From CAVXXB01 sp963765585 (GTDB lineage Bacteria > Calditrichota > Calditrichia > JAJRVZ01), in assembly GCA_963765585.1 (NCBI GenBank), contig CAVXXB010000010.1, positions 186,001 to 250,000 of the forward strand: DNA of 64,000 bases, in the 5' to 3' direction. Of this stretch, positions 55,086-63,701 are shown one piece after another; positions within the stretch are counted from its first letter, which is position 1; the number at the start of each line of letters is the position of its first letter. Both the position numbers and the translations under genes were made by a program. Below the pieces are notes generated by a model. It did no database searches, was not told the origin of the DNA, and saw nothing but the letters and a program-made list of their open reading frames with translations.

Positions 55086-55470
55086 TTGAATTTATCTCTT
55101 GATGACAAGTTAAGTGAACCATTACAGAGTCAACTGACACGACAGATCAGGGCAATGATTCTGAGCAGGGAGTTGCCGCAGGGAACGTCTGTCCTGTCCA
55201 TTCGTGGCGCTGGCAAAATCCGAAAATATCAGCATTATTACAGTTCAGCGTGCCTATAATAATCTTGAACGGGAAGGGCTGATTCATTCCCGCCGTGGAA
55301 AAGGATTTTATGTCTCTCTGATCCGTGATGTCACCCGAAAAACCATCGCCAAAAAAAGACTATCAGAAAGTGCCGAACCCCTCATTCGTACTGCTAATTC
55401 CGAAGGCCTCGACGCACCGGAAATCACCGGAGTCATAGACGGAATTATCAAGAAGATAAAAGTGAAATAG
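55086..55470 (+). CDS. GntR-family (YtrA-type) regulator (one frameshift)
   Basis: About 127 residues after correction. The TTG start at 55086 follows an in-frame stop directly and has AGGA 7 bases upstream. The winged helix has P-L-Q-S-Q-L-T-R-Q-I-R-A-M-I-L-S-R-E-L-P-Q-G-T, then S-I-R-A-L-A-K-S-E-N-I-S-type continuation and V-Q-R-A-Y-N-N-L-E-R-E-G-L-I-H-S-R-R-G-K-G-F-Y-V. The break is at the GG at 55206-55207: one extra G shifts the frame. The short C-terminal part is typical of the YtrA group, which binds no large ligand. It may repress its own cluster through the palindrome at 53742-53753. Confidence 0.78.
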
Positions 55471-55798
55471 TTGTGACTCGGTACTCGGTACTCGTTACTC
55501 GTTACTCGGAATTTGGATTTGTAGCCGAAAATTTTTAATCTTCAAGTCCCAAGTCCCAAGTCCCAATTCCCAATTCCCAATTCCCAGTTCCTAATTCTCT
55601 CTCTAACCAGAAGATTCCTCACTTCGCTCAGAATGACACGAACATAAATTCCAATTTCTAACTCCTAACTCCTAACTTCTAACTTCTAATCTCTAATCTC
55701 TAATCTCTAATCTAATCTTAAATTCCTGTGTTTTGATATTATAGAATTATTTATATTCAGATACTTCTATTATATAAATCAATATTAAGGGACATGGA
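55471..55798. repeat. Heptamer STRR-like repeat arrays
   Basis: Three arrays of 7-bp units follow one another: ACTCGGT/ACTCGTT (about 55474-55507), TCCCAAG/TCCCAAT/TCCCAGT (about 55546-55592), and TAACTCC/TAACTTC/TAATCTC (about 55656-55717), with a TTCCTCACTTCGCTCAGAATGAC fragment in between. No gene is seen. This is the clearest heptamer array in the window. Confidence 0.7.
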
Positions 55799-56668
55799 AT
55801 GGCAAATTATGGTGGCCAGAATATGTATGGCCAATTAAGGCGGGTTATCGTTCGAAGGCCTAATGCTGCATTTTCCTCAGCGGATCCACTAAAATGGAAT
55901 TACACGGCAACACCGGATTTACAGATTGCACAAAGCGAACATGATAACCTGGTCTCGCTTCTAAAGAATCGTGAAATAGAAGTAATTTATCATGATGCAG
56001 AGTTACCTGATCTGGCGGATTCCATATATGTATTTGATCCCATCCTGATGACTAACCGGGGTGCTATTATTTTACAAATGGGAAAGGAATTACGGCGGGG
56101 TGAAGAATCCGGTATAATGCGTACCCTGGAAGAATCAAACATTCCCGTACTTGGCAGTTTGACCGGCGAGGCCATTGCCGAGGGTGGTGATTTATTATGG
56201 GTGGATGCGCATACCCTGGCTGCCGGACGGGGATTCAGAACCAATCAGGCCGGCATAGATCAATTACAACATCTGCTGGAACCATTGGATGTAACGGTGA
56301 TTCCTGTGGAACTGCCATACTATCACGGGGCCCATGCCTGTCTGCATTTATTATCTCTTATCAGCATTGTAAATAAAGAACTGGCAGTAATATATCCACC
56401 GCTGTTATCAGTGCCATTCTGGCAATATCTCAAAGAGAAAGAATTTCAGTTCATACACGTTCCCGAGAATGAATTTTTGACAATGGGCCCCAATGTACTT
56501 GTAATCAGGCCGGGTGAATGCGTAATGCTTGAGGGGAATTCTGTAACAAAACAGAGATTGGAAGATGCCGGCTGTAAGGTCTATACCTATCGTGGAAACG
56601 AGATATCGCTCAAAGCCGAGGGTGGCCCGACCTGTCTGACGCAGCCGGTGTTTAGGGTGAGTGAATAA
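55799..56668 (+). CDS. DDAH/arginine-deiminase-family amidinohydrolase
   Basis: A 289-residue guanidino-modifying enzyme fold. Conserved points: L-R-R-V-I-V-R-R-P near the N-terminus, Y-V-F-D-P-I-L-M-T-N-R-G, E-G-G-D-L-L-W-V-D, H-G-A-H-A-C-L-H-L-L-S with the catalytic His (about 183), and G-G-P-T-C-L-T-Q-P with the nucleophile Cys (about 281). Dimethylargininase-like hydrolases split guanidino compounds to citrulline-type products or ureas; whether the substrate is arginine, methylarginine or another guanidine is unresolved. The ATG follows A-A-G-G-G-A bases at a slightly long distance. The gene is alone. Confidence 0.85.
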   Translation: MANYGGQNMYGQLRRVIVRRPNAAFSSADPLKWNYTATPDLQIAQSEHDNLVSLLKNREIEVIYHDAELPDLADSIYVFDPILMTNRGAIILQMGKELRRGEESGIMRTLEESNIPVLGSLTGEAIAEGGDLLWVDAHTLAAGRGFRTNQAGIDQLQHLLEPLDVTVIPVELPYYHGAHACLHLLSLISIVNKELAVIYPPLLSVPFWQYLKEKEFQFIHVPENEFLTMGPNVLVIRPGECVMLEGNSVTKQRLEDAGCKVYTYRGNEISLKAEGGPTCLTQPVFRVSE

Positions 56669-57007
56669 ACTGGGTACTTGGCTCTCGGGTACTAGGTACT
56701 CGGCACTGGGCTCTCGGCCATCGATTTTCAAATTGTGCTATGTTTTTATGGGATCTTAACCACGAAGTTCACGAAGATTTAACAAAAACAGGACAAAAGC
56801 AGAAATGTCCAATGACAAAATCCGAATGTCAAATGAATGTCCAAAATCAAATTCATAAATAAAAAAGTTTAAAATTATTATTGAGACATTGATATTTGAT
56901 TTGGCATTTTGGCTTTGACATTGGGCATTGCTTATAAATTGACTTCGTATTCTTCGTGCTCTTCGTGGTTAGTTTTTACATTATCTGTGTGGTAGAAAGG
57001 GAATGTT
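56669..57007. repeat. Repeat spacer
   Basis: No gene is seen. TACTTGGCTCTCGGGTACTAGGTACTCGGCACTGGGCTCTCGGCC (about 56673-56718), ACCACGAAGTTCACGAAG (about 56760), AATGTCCAATGACAAAATCCGAATGTCAAATGAATGTCC (about 56804) and GACTTCGTATTCTTCGTGCTCTTCGTGG (about 56941-56969) are four separate short-period tracts. Confidence 0.6.
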
Positions 57008-58666
57008 ATGAAAAAGTTTCTAAAATGGGCTGGGATTGTCTTAGGCGGACTCCTCATTCTATTAGTCGTGTTGATACTGATCGTATTTGTCAGCCATGAT
57101 CGTTATTCTTTATCATATGATTCCGGCGGTGCACTTTCAGATAATCAGGCGGCATATGATATCATTTTTTACGATCTGGATCTGGAGGTTAAGGCAGAGG
57201 AGCAAAGCATATCCGGATCGGTGACAATTAAGCTGGAATCACTAGATCAGGATCTGACTACGATTGAACTCGACTTAATTGATAATTTTACTGTTGAGAA
57301 TGTCAACGATGGACTCGAATTCTCCCATGATGACGGTAAGTTGTTCGTCACACTTGAAAATCCTCTGTTATCGGGTGAACAAATCGATCTTAAGATATCC
57401 TACCAGGGACAACCCCTGGAGGCAATTTACCCCCCCTGGATTGGCGGATTTATTTGGTCACAAGATTCTTCCGGTGCCGACTGGGTTGGGGTTGCCTGCC
57501 AGGGCGAGGGGGCCGATATCTGGATCCCATGTAAAGATCACCCATCGGATGAAGCGGACAGTGTTGCCATAAATATTACCGTGCCGGCACCTCTTTTCTG
57601 TGCGGCAAATGGCCTGTTGCAAAATATTTCTGAACCACGTCCCGGATTTAAAACCTATCACTGGTTCACACGTTATCCGACCAATACCTATAATATTAAT
57701 ATCAGCGTTGGTAATTACGAATTGGTTGAAGGAACCTACCAATCAGAGGACAATGGCGATATGCCGGTTCATTATTATGTTCTGCCACAAGCCAGAGACG
57801 GCGCAGATAAATTGGTTTCAATGGCCATCGATATGCTTAAAACCTATCGCAAATACTTTGGCGAATACCCCTTTACAAGAGAAAAATTCGGATTGGTGCA
57901 AACCGACTATCTGGGTATGGAGCATCAGACGATTAATGCGTATGGAAACAATTATAAATACCAGAACTTTGCCGGGGTTGAATTTGACTTGCTGATGCTG
58001 CATGAAATGGGTCATGAATGGTGGGGCAATAAGGTTACGGTATCAAGTTACTCCGATTTCTGGATTCAGGAAGGAATCTGCACATATGGTGAAGCCCTGT
58101 TTATATTAGATAAAGCGGGTGAGGGCGCCTATCATGATTATATGAGCTCAATCAGGGCGCGAATCAGGAACAGGAATCCCATTATTCCGGATAATCCGAA
58201 TGCAGTGAGTAACGAGGTGTATCAGGGTGACATCTACACAAAAGGTGCCTGTTTTATGCATACCATGAGGTATTTACTTGGTGATAGTGTATTCTTCCCG
58301 ACTTTAAAAAAATTTGCTACCGACAGTATATATACATATAAAAACTTTGTCAGCACGGATACCTATATTTCTTTGATCAGTGAATATTCGGATAATATTT
58401 ATCCGGATTTTATAAACATGTTTTTGTATACCACCGATTTACCGGAGGTAGTAATTGATTCGGTTGCTGCAGGAACCTATCAGATAGCAATCCGCAATAT
58501 TGATTTTGAATTACCAATGGAGGTTACAAGCAGCACTTCAATGGCAGTTATGAATCTTGGCAAATCACCTGTTGAGATAAAGTCCGATGAATGGCCAAGA
58601 GTGGATCCTGAAAACTGGTTCTATAAAAAAACATTTATGACCAAATCTGCAAAAAAAGACGAATAG
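57008..58666 (+). CDS. Membrane-anchored M1-family aminopeptidase
   Basis: A 552-residue protein with an N-terminal transmembrane anchor (about 8-30). The N-terminal beta domain is followed by the substrate motif G-M-E-H-Q-T-I-N-A-Y (a G-x-M-E-N variant) and the zinc site H-E-M-G-H-E-W-W-G-N-K with the third ligand E 18 residues after the second His (I-Q-E-G-I-C-T-Y). The catalytic domain should face the periplasm. It is about one sixth shorter than the corrected M1 protein at 33465 and diverged from it. Peptide clean-up in the envelope is the likely role. The frame is intact. Confidence 0.9.
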   Translation: MKKFLKWAGIVLGGLLILLVVLILIVFVSHDRYSLSYDSGGALSDNQAAYDIIFYDLDLEVKAEEQSISGSVTIKLESLDQDLTTIELDLIDNFTVENVNDGLEFSHDDGKLFVTLENPLLSGEQIDLKISYQGQPLEAIYPPWIGGFIWSQDSSGADWVGVACQGEGADIWIPCKDHPSDEADSVAINITVPAPLFCAANGLLQNISEPRPGFKTYHWFTRYPTNTYNINISVGNYELVEGTYQSEDNGDMPVHYYVLPQARDGADKLVSMAIDMLKTYRKYFGEYPFTREKFGLVQTDYLGMEHQTINAYGNNYKYQNFAGVEFDLLMLHEMGHEWWGNKVTVSSYSDFWIQEGICTYGEALFILDKAGEGAYHDYMSSIRARIRNRNPIIPDNPNAVSNEVYQGDIYTKGACFMHTMRYLLGDSVFFPTLKKFATDSIYTYKNFVSTDTYISLISEYSDNIYPDFINMFLYTTDLPEVVIDSVAAGTYQIAIRNIDFELPMEVTSSTSMAVMNLGKSPVEIKSDEWPRVDPENWFYKKTFMTKSAKKDE

Positions 58667-58783
58667 GGGTAACTAAACCTTTACTCCGTACGTACTAAAC
58701 TATGTCTTCATTTCGCGGCATAGGTCTGTATAAAATTAATCTCACTAAGTTGTTTGTGTTTGGTACATTCTGGGAGGCATCTT

Positions 58784-58990
58784 ATGGCACAAAAATATGA
58801 ATATAAGTTTGTCCGTCTGGGTGAAGGCATTTTGGGCGTAAAAAAAGGAGCCCGGATGACATATCAGGACGAAATTGAAAAATATTCGCATGAGGGTTGG
58901 CGTCTTATTCAAATATTTGCTCCTGGTACAGGTGGTTACGGCACGGCGAAATATTATGAACTGATATTAGAGCGTGAGACGGGATTCTAA
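58784..58990 (+). CDS. Small DUF4177-like protein
   Basis: 68 residues from M-A-Q-K-Y-E-Y-K-F-V, selected by a GGAGG site 6 bases upstream; an upstream ATG has none. The pattern K-Y-E-Y-K-F-V at the start, then Y-S-H-E-G-W-R-L-I-Q-I-F-A-P and Y-Y-E-L-I-L-E-R-E, matches DUF4177, a small alpha/beta protein of unknown function. No signal peptide. Confidence 0.75.
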   Translation: MAQKYEYKFVRLGEGILGVKKGARMTYQDEIEKYSHEGWRLIQIFAPGTGGYGTAKYYELILERETGF

Positions 58991-59203
58991 TGATGTATGG
59001 ACAAATTGTCTCTCGCAGAGTCGCTGAGACGCAGAGAAAGGAAATTTGGAATTAGACTAGTATTAGTAAATTGTAACTTGTAATTGGTAATTAGTTATTG
59101 GTTATTGACACAAAAGTTGTCCGAATAATTTCAAGTTCCGAATTCCGAGTTCCAAATAACAAATTACTAATTACTATTCTCAAACGATAATACGAGAAAA
59201 TTA
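58991..59203. repeat. Repeat spacer with mirrored arms
   Basis: TTGTCTCTCGCAGAGTCGCTGAGACGCAGAG (about 59005), then TTAGTAAATTGTAACTTGTAATTGGTAATTAGTTATTGG (about 59064-59103) and its inverse-like arm AAGTTCCGAATTCCGAGTTCCAAATAACAAATTACTAATTAC (about 59132-59173). No gene is seen. Confidence 0.55.
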
Positions 59204-59812
59204 ATGAAATTAACAACAAACTTCATTCTATTTCTTAATCTTGTTTGTTTTTCTATAAGCGCTTTGGCTGATCCCCCGGGCCGTGATGACTGGCAGCAAC
59301 CGGAGCGAATAATGGATTCTATTGGGGTGTATCAAGGAATGACAATCGGTGAAATTGGTGCCGGTCATGGATATTTTACCTTCCGGCTTTCTGAACGGGT
59401 TGGTCCTGATGGGAAAATATATGCCAATGATGTGCAGGAAAATGTACTTGAAGATATCCGGGAAAAGTGTCTGGAACAAAATATCCAAAATATTACAACC
59501 ATTCTGGGAACAACAAGCGACCCACAGTATGCGGATTCATCGCTTGATATGTCAGTTATGATGATTGCATTTCATGATTTCGAAAAACCGGTAGAGATGC
59601 TGGTAAATCTTAAAAAATCACTGCGTACCGGTGCCAAAGTTTATATTATCGAACGTGATCCGGATAAATGGAAAACGGGGCATGATCATTTCTGGACGGA
59701 AGATAAAGTTGTCTCAACAATAGAAGAAGCAGGATATATTATCGGGAAAATTTTTAGATTTTTACCAAGGGATAATATTTATGAATGCATTCCCGATGCA
59801 TCTGAAGAATAG
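59204..59812 (+). CDS. Class I SAM-dependent methyltransferase with a signal peptide
   Basis: A 202-residue protein. The first 22 residues (I-L-F-L-N-L-V-C-F-S-I-S-A-L-A-D) look like a cleavable signal peptide. The Rossmann domain follows: I-G-E-I-G-A-G-H-G-Y-F-T-F (motif I), V-G-P-D-G-K-I-Y-A-N-D-V-Q (motif II) and F-H-D-F-E-K-P-V-E-M-L (motif IV). The sequence resembles a known group of exported or anchored methyltransferases in FCB and Planctomycetes genomes. SAM is not expected outside the cytoplasm, so the location is puzzling. Substrate is unknown. Confidence 0.8.
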   Translation: MKLTTNFILFLNLVCFSISALADPPGRDDWQQPERIMDSIGVYQGMTIGEIGAGHGYFTFRLSERVGPDGKIYANDVQENVLEDIREKCLEQNIQNITTILGTTSDPQYADSSLDMSVMMIAFHDFEKPVEMLVNLKKSLRTGAKVYIIERDPDKWKTGHDHFWTEDKVVSTIEEAGYIIGKIFRFLPRDNIYECIPDASEE

Positions 59813-60317
59813 TGATAAAAATAATTTGACAGGATAACAGGATAAAAAAATTATTTAAATAGAATAGTTATTAGTTAGAAACTTCTGAAAAATGTAATAA
59901 ATACTTGAATTTCGTCACCCTGAATTCATTTCAGGGTCTATTTAAAGGGATTCTGAAACAAGTTCAGAATGACGTTCAGGCAATAAAAGCATTTTTCAGA
60001 AGTCTCTAGTCATTAGTTATTTGGAATTTGGAACTTGGAGTTTGTAGTTAGAAATTTCCAGTTACCAGTTCCAAATTTCTTTTCCTCCGCGTCTCCGCGA
60101 CTCTAGGAGAGAAGAATTATCCTGTCAAAAAACATTATCATCTGGAAATATAACACTCATGGCAATGGTTATGTAAGACTTACATGTCTTGTCCTGAACA
60201 GTGGTATATATATATTTAACCGCAAAGTTCGCAAAATATATAGTTATAAAACTTTGCGAATCTCTCGTAATGCTTAGCGTTCATTGCGGTTAAGAAAAAA
60301 TTATAACTTGAGGCGAA
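59813..60317. other. Spacer with MITE-like copy 3 and short-period repeats
   Basis: No gene is seen. AATTTGACAGGATAACAGGATAA (about 59823), the MITE-like copy at 59877-60007, TTGGAATTTGGAACTTGGAG (about 60020), CCTCCGCGTCTCCGCGACTC (about 60085) and AACCGCAAAGTTCGCAAA (about 60218) are the parts. Confidence 0.6.
59877..60007 (+). mobile_element. MITE-like element, copy 3 (best preserved)
   Basis: 131 bases with terminal inverted repeats: AGAAACTTCTGAAAAATG (59877-59894) and CATTTTTCAGAAGTCTCT (59990-60007) agree at 17 of 18 positions when one is reversed. The core has two hairpins, ACCCTGAATTCATTTCAGGGT and ATTCTGAAACAAGTTCAGAAT. No coding capacity. Confidence 0.68.
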
Positions 60318-62073
60318 ATGAAAAATAAAAAAAAACGTAAAATATCTTTGGCAACGGTTGGGTATGCTTTTCGGGAAATTATCTGGCCCCGCAAATATTT
60401 GTTGCTTCTTGGTCTGGTTTTAATAATTATCAACCGGTTATCCGGGCTTGTTCTGCCGGGATCCAGTAAATATCTTATCGATGAGGTAATTGGCAAGGGT
60501 GACCATGAATTACTTGTTCTCCTGATTATTGTGGTCAGCATCGCAGTTGCTGTCTCAGACTGTCAGTTCCTTTTTTCTCACCAGATTGCTCAGCGTGGAA
60601 GCCCAGCATTTAATTTCGCAATTACGTGCTCAGGTACAGCAACATATTATCCGGCTGCCCATCAGTTATTTTGATAATATCAAATCCGGCGAATTGGTCT
60701 CGAGGATCATGAGCGATGTGGAAGGTGTCAGAAACCTGGTTGGCACCGGACTTGTCCAGCTTTTTGGCGGACTGCTAACTTCTGTGATAGCACTCGTGCT
60801 TTTGGTGAATATAAATCTACAATTAACTTTACTTGCCCTGGTTCCCATGATATTATTCGGCCTGATTTCATTAAAGGCGTTTGCTTATATTCGTCCGATT
60901 TTTCGAAAAAGGGGCGAAATCAATGCGGAGGTTACCGGTAGATTAACCGAATCGCTTGGTGGGATAAAGGTAATAAAGGGATTTAATGCAGAAGCCGCAG
61001 AGATAAAAGTCTTTGAAGATGGCGTGGATAAACTCTTTCGCAATGTGAAAAAATCTCTCACATCAACCAGTTTGATAACCAGTTCTGCTACATTATTATT
61101 AGGTATTTCCACCGTAGCGATTATGGGACTGGGTGGTACCATGATTATTGATGGGCTGATCACAATTGGTGATTTTTTTGCCTTTATCTTATATTTAGGA
61201 TTTATGGTGGCCCCTATTGTACAAATGGGGAATATCGGAAGTCAGATAACCGAAGCATTTGCCGGTCTGGACCGTATGGAGGAAATCTTAAATGTACCAC
61301 AGGATGGTGATGACGAACATCGTGATATTGTTCTTGATAAAATAAAAGGCGAATTAATTTTTGATGATGTTTACTTTGCCTATGAAGAAGATAAAAATGT
61401 ACTCAAAAAAATAAAGTTAACCGCGCCGGTGGGTTCTGTTACTGCTCTGGTTGGCAGCTCGGGCTCCGGTAAAACCACTATGGCAGGTTTGGCTGCATCT
61501 TTTCTGAAGCCTCGGGAAGGACGTGTTTTAATTGACAACATTGATCTTGCTACAGTTAATCTGGATAGTTACCGCCGGAATCTTGGCGTTGTTCTGCAGG
61601 ATGATTTCTTGTTTGAGGGAACCATTCGTGAGAATATTATTTTTGCCAAACCGGATGCGACCGATGAGGAAGTTGATTCTGCTGTCGATGCGGCTCATGT
61701 AAAAGAATTTATCGATCGTTTTGATAAAGGAATACATACGGTGATAGGTGAGCGCGGGGTAAAATTATCCGGTGGCCAGCGTCAGCGTGTGGCCATTGCC
61801 CGGGCAATTCTGGCCGATCCCCGCATTCTGATTCTGGACGAAGCTACTTCCAATCTGGATACAGAAAGTGAGATATATATCCAGCAAAGTCTGGCTCAAT
61901 TGATGGACGGACGAACGACGCTGGTTATTGCACACCGTTTAAGTACCATCCGGCGGGCAAATCAGATTTTGGTAATAGAAAATGGTGAAATTGTTGAACG
62001 CGGCAACCACGATGATCTGATGGCAAAAAAGGGTAGGTATTATGACCTTTATACCTATCAGGCACGTATTTAG
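60318..62073 (+). CDS. ABC exporter, fused permease and ATPase (one frameshift)
   Basis: A half-size ABC exporter of about 585 residues after correction, with six helices (about 25-320) and an ATPase domain: Walker A G-S-S-G-S-G-K-T-T, signature L-S-G-G-Q-R-Q-R-V-A-I-A-R, Walker B I-L-I-L-D-E-A-T-S-N-L-D, and H-loop I-A-H-R-L-S. The type is like MsbA or BmrA. The frame breaks near 60549-60553, where S-I-A-V-A must continue as S-Q-T-V-S-S-F-F-L; one extra base causes it. The product would act as a homodimer or with another half. The substrate (lipid, peptide or drug) is not shown. GAGG lies 4 bases before the ATG. Confidence 0.87.
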
Positions 62074-62191
62074 AGTTAGAAATTAGAAGTTAGAAGTTAG
62101 AATTTGTAAGAGTTGAAATAATAGAAAAATATTACATATCCCTACTATATCAAACTTCTCACTCCTAACTTCTCACTTCTAACTGCATCTG
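62074..62191. repeat. Heptamer repeats between convergent genes
   Basis: AGTTAGAAATTAGAAGTTAGAAGTTAGAATTTG (about 62074-62106) and its inverse-like CTTCTCACTCCTAACTTCTCACTTCTAACTG (about 62155-62185) could form a hairpin that ends both convergent transcripts. Confidence 0.5.
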
Positions 62192-63340
62192 TTACTTTTT
62201 GAATTTCTCTAACTGCTTGGGGTAATATTCGCTTTTGGGATCTTCTTTTATGGCTTCTTCCATCATGGCGATGGCCTCGTCTTTTTTACCATTCACATAA
62301 AGAATTTCCGCATAGGTATCGAGAATCATAGATTTTTCTCTACCAGGAGCAGCGAGTTTTACGCCTTTGCTTGCCAGTTTTTCTGCTTCTTCCAGATTTA
62401 CCTGATTTTCGAAACACCACCAGCTGAATTCATTTAATCTGCCCGCATCATCTTTCCAGCCTTCGGGCATGGATGACAATTTCAGTTCAACCGCTTTATC
62501 ACTATCTTTATCAATGATCAGAGCGTAGTTAATCATAATATTTGTTGCACCCCGATCCGGGCCGTCTGCCAATTTTTTCTCGGCAAGATCATGCGCCTGG
62601 TCCAGGTATGCCAACATCTTTTTGTCTTCCGGCATCTTACTTGCATATCCGCTCATACCGTACAATACGTAATATTTTTCTTCATCACTTACCATATCGG
62701 AGGCGAGTGCTGCATCGGCTGCAGCGGTTAATTCTTCTATTGTAAAGAGTTTTCCGCGCATACCCCGGCTGTAACTGGAATAAATTTCATAGGCATAGTC
62801 TTTTGAATCATCCAGAGAAACCGCTTTATTATAATATTGTATTGCTTCTTTATATTCGGCTTTTGAGCCACTGTATTCTGCTAATACAGCAGCGGTCTTG
62901 GCATCCGGTTTTTCCTGATATCTCTTTTGTTTTTCTGCAATTGTGGTGAGATCCGAGAATCCTGCCTTCATTTTGGTAAATAACAGATCCTTGGTGTATC
63001 CCATCCAGCGATAATATGTTTCGGCATTGGCATTGGCCAGGACAAATGTCGGATAGCCCTTTATACCATATTGTTTTGCCAGATCGACACCTTCACCTTT
63101 TTCACAATCTATTTGTACTAATACGACGTCTTCAAGTTGTTTGATAACTTCCTGATCTTCTTCTGCTGCACGAGCAAATTGTTTGCAGGAGCCTCACCAA
63201 TCTGTCATAAAATCAAGCAATAACGGCTTGTTTAGTTTTGATGCCAGCGCTTTGCCTTCACTGAAGGAAGATACTTTTTCTGCGAAAAGACTTCCGGTGA
63301 TTAACAAAGCAAAAAAAATGACTGCATACTGCTTAACCAT
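62192..63340 (-). CDS. Thioredoxin-fold selenoprotein (U-x-x-C) with C-terminal TPR domain
   Basis: The gene reads from ATG at 63340 (GGAGG six bases upstream) to 62192, 382 codons, with one in-frame TGA at codon 49 (63196-63194). A signal peptide (about 1-20) precedes a thioredoxin fold: L-L-L-D-F-M-T-D-W, TGA, G-S-C-K-Q-F-A-R; then L-V-Q-I-D-C-E and the cis-Pro G-Y-P-T-F. The TGA replaces the first Cys of the W-C-G-x-C active site, so selenocysteine (W-U-G-S-C) is the natural reading. A SECIS-like hairpin follows at the right distance. Residues about 140-382 are TPR helices (A-I-Q-Y-Y-N-K-A-V, A-I-A-M-M-E-E-A-I). It is probably a periplasmic thiol-disulfide protein. A sequencing error TGC to TGA is the main alternative. 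Confidence 0.82.
63162..63178 (-). promoter_or_regulatory. SECIS-like hairpin after the UGA
   Basis: In the transcript UUUGCU pairs with AGCAGA (6 bp, one U-G) around the loop CGUGC, with G at the second loop position. It begins 15 bases after the UGA and the loop starts 21 bases after it, within the usual bacterial range of 16-37. A competing hairpin CUGCA...UGCAG is also possible. Confidence 0.6.
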
Positions 63341-63701
63341 TGTTTACCTCCACGTTAGTTCCATCTAAGTTAATAAATTGAATTGTTAAACTTAACAATT
63401 ATGAATCATTTTCCAATAATATACTCAATATTAACGATCTTTTCTCATAAATTGTTCAAAAATTGGATAAGATAAATGAACATCTGTAAATTAGTTTTAC
63501 ATCATTGTGACACGAAGAGCACGAAGAGAACGAAGAACAAAATAAAATATAGAGATTAGTTGCCGGAAGTAGGCAATTGGCGATGGCCAGTTCTGATACT
63601 TAAATTCGGTATCTTATAACAAAAAATGAAAAATCTCTAATCTCTAATTTCTAATAAGTTATCTTTGTGTCCGTCAAGTTAAAATATTACGTCTAATGCC
63701 A
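63341..63701. repeat. Divergent spacer with CACGAAGAG tract
   Basis: No gene is seen in about 360 bases. ACACGAAGAGCACGAAGAGAACGAAG (about 63510-63536), TTGCCGGAAGTAGGCAATTGGCG (about 63561) and AAAATCTCTAATCTCTAATTTCTAAT (about 63627-63655) are repeat tracts. AT-rich DNA near 63360-63480 could hold promoters for the divergent genes. Confidence 0.5.

Noticed and set aside
55471..55798. Repeat arrays as a CRISPR
   Set aside because: Units are 7 bp, contiguous and degenerate, with no spacers and no cas genes nearby.
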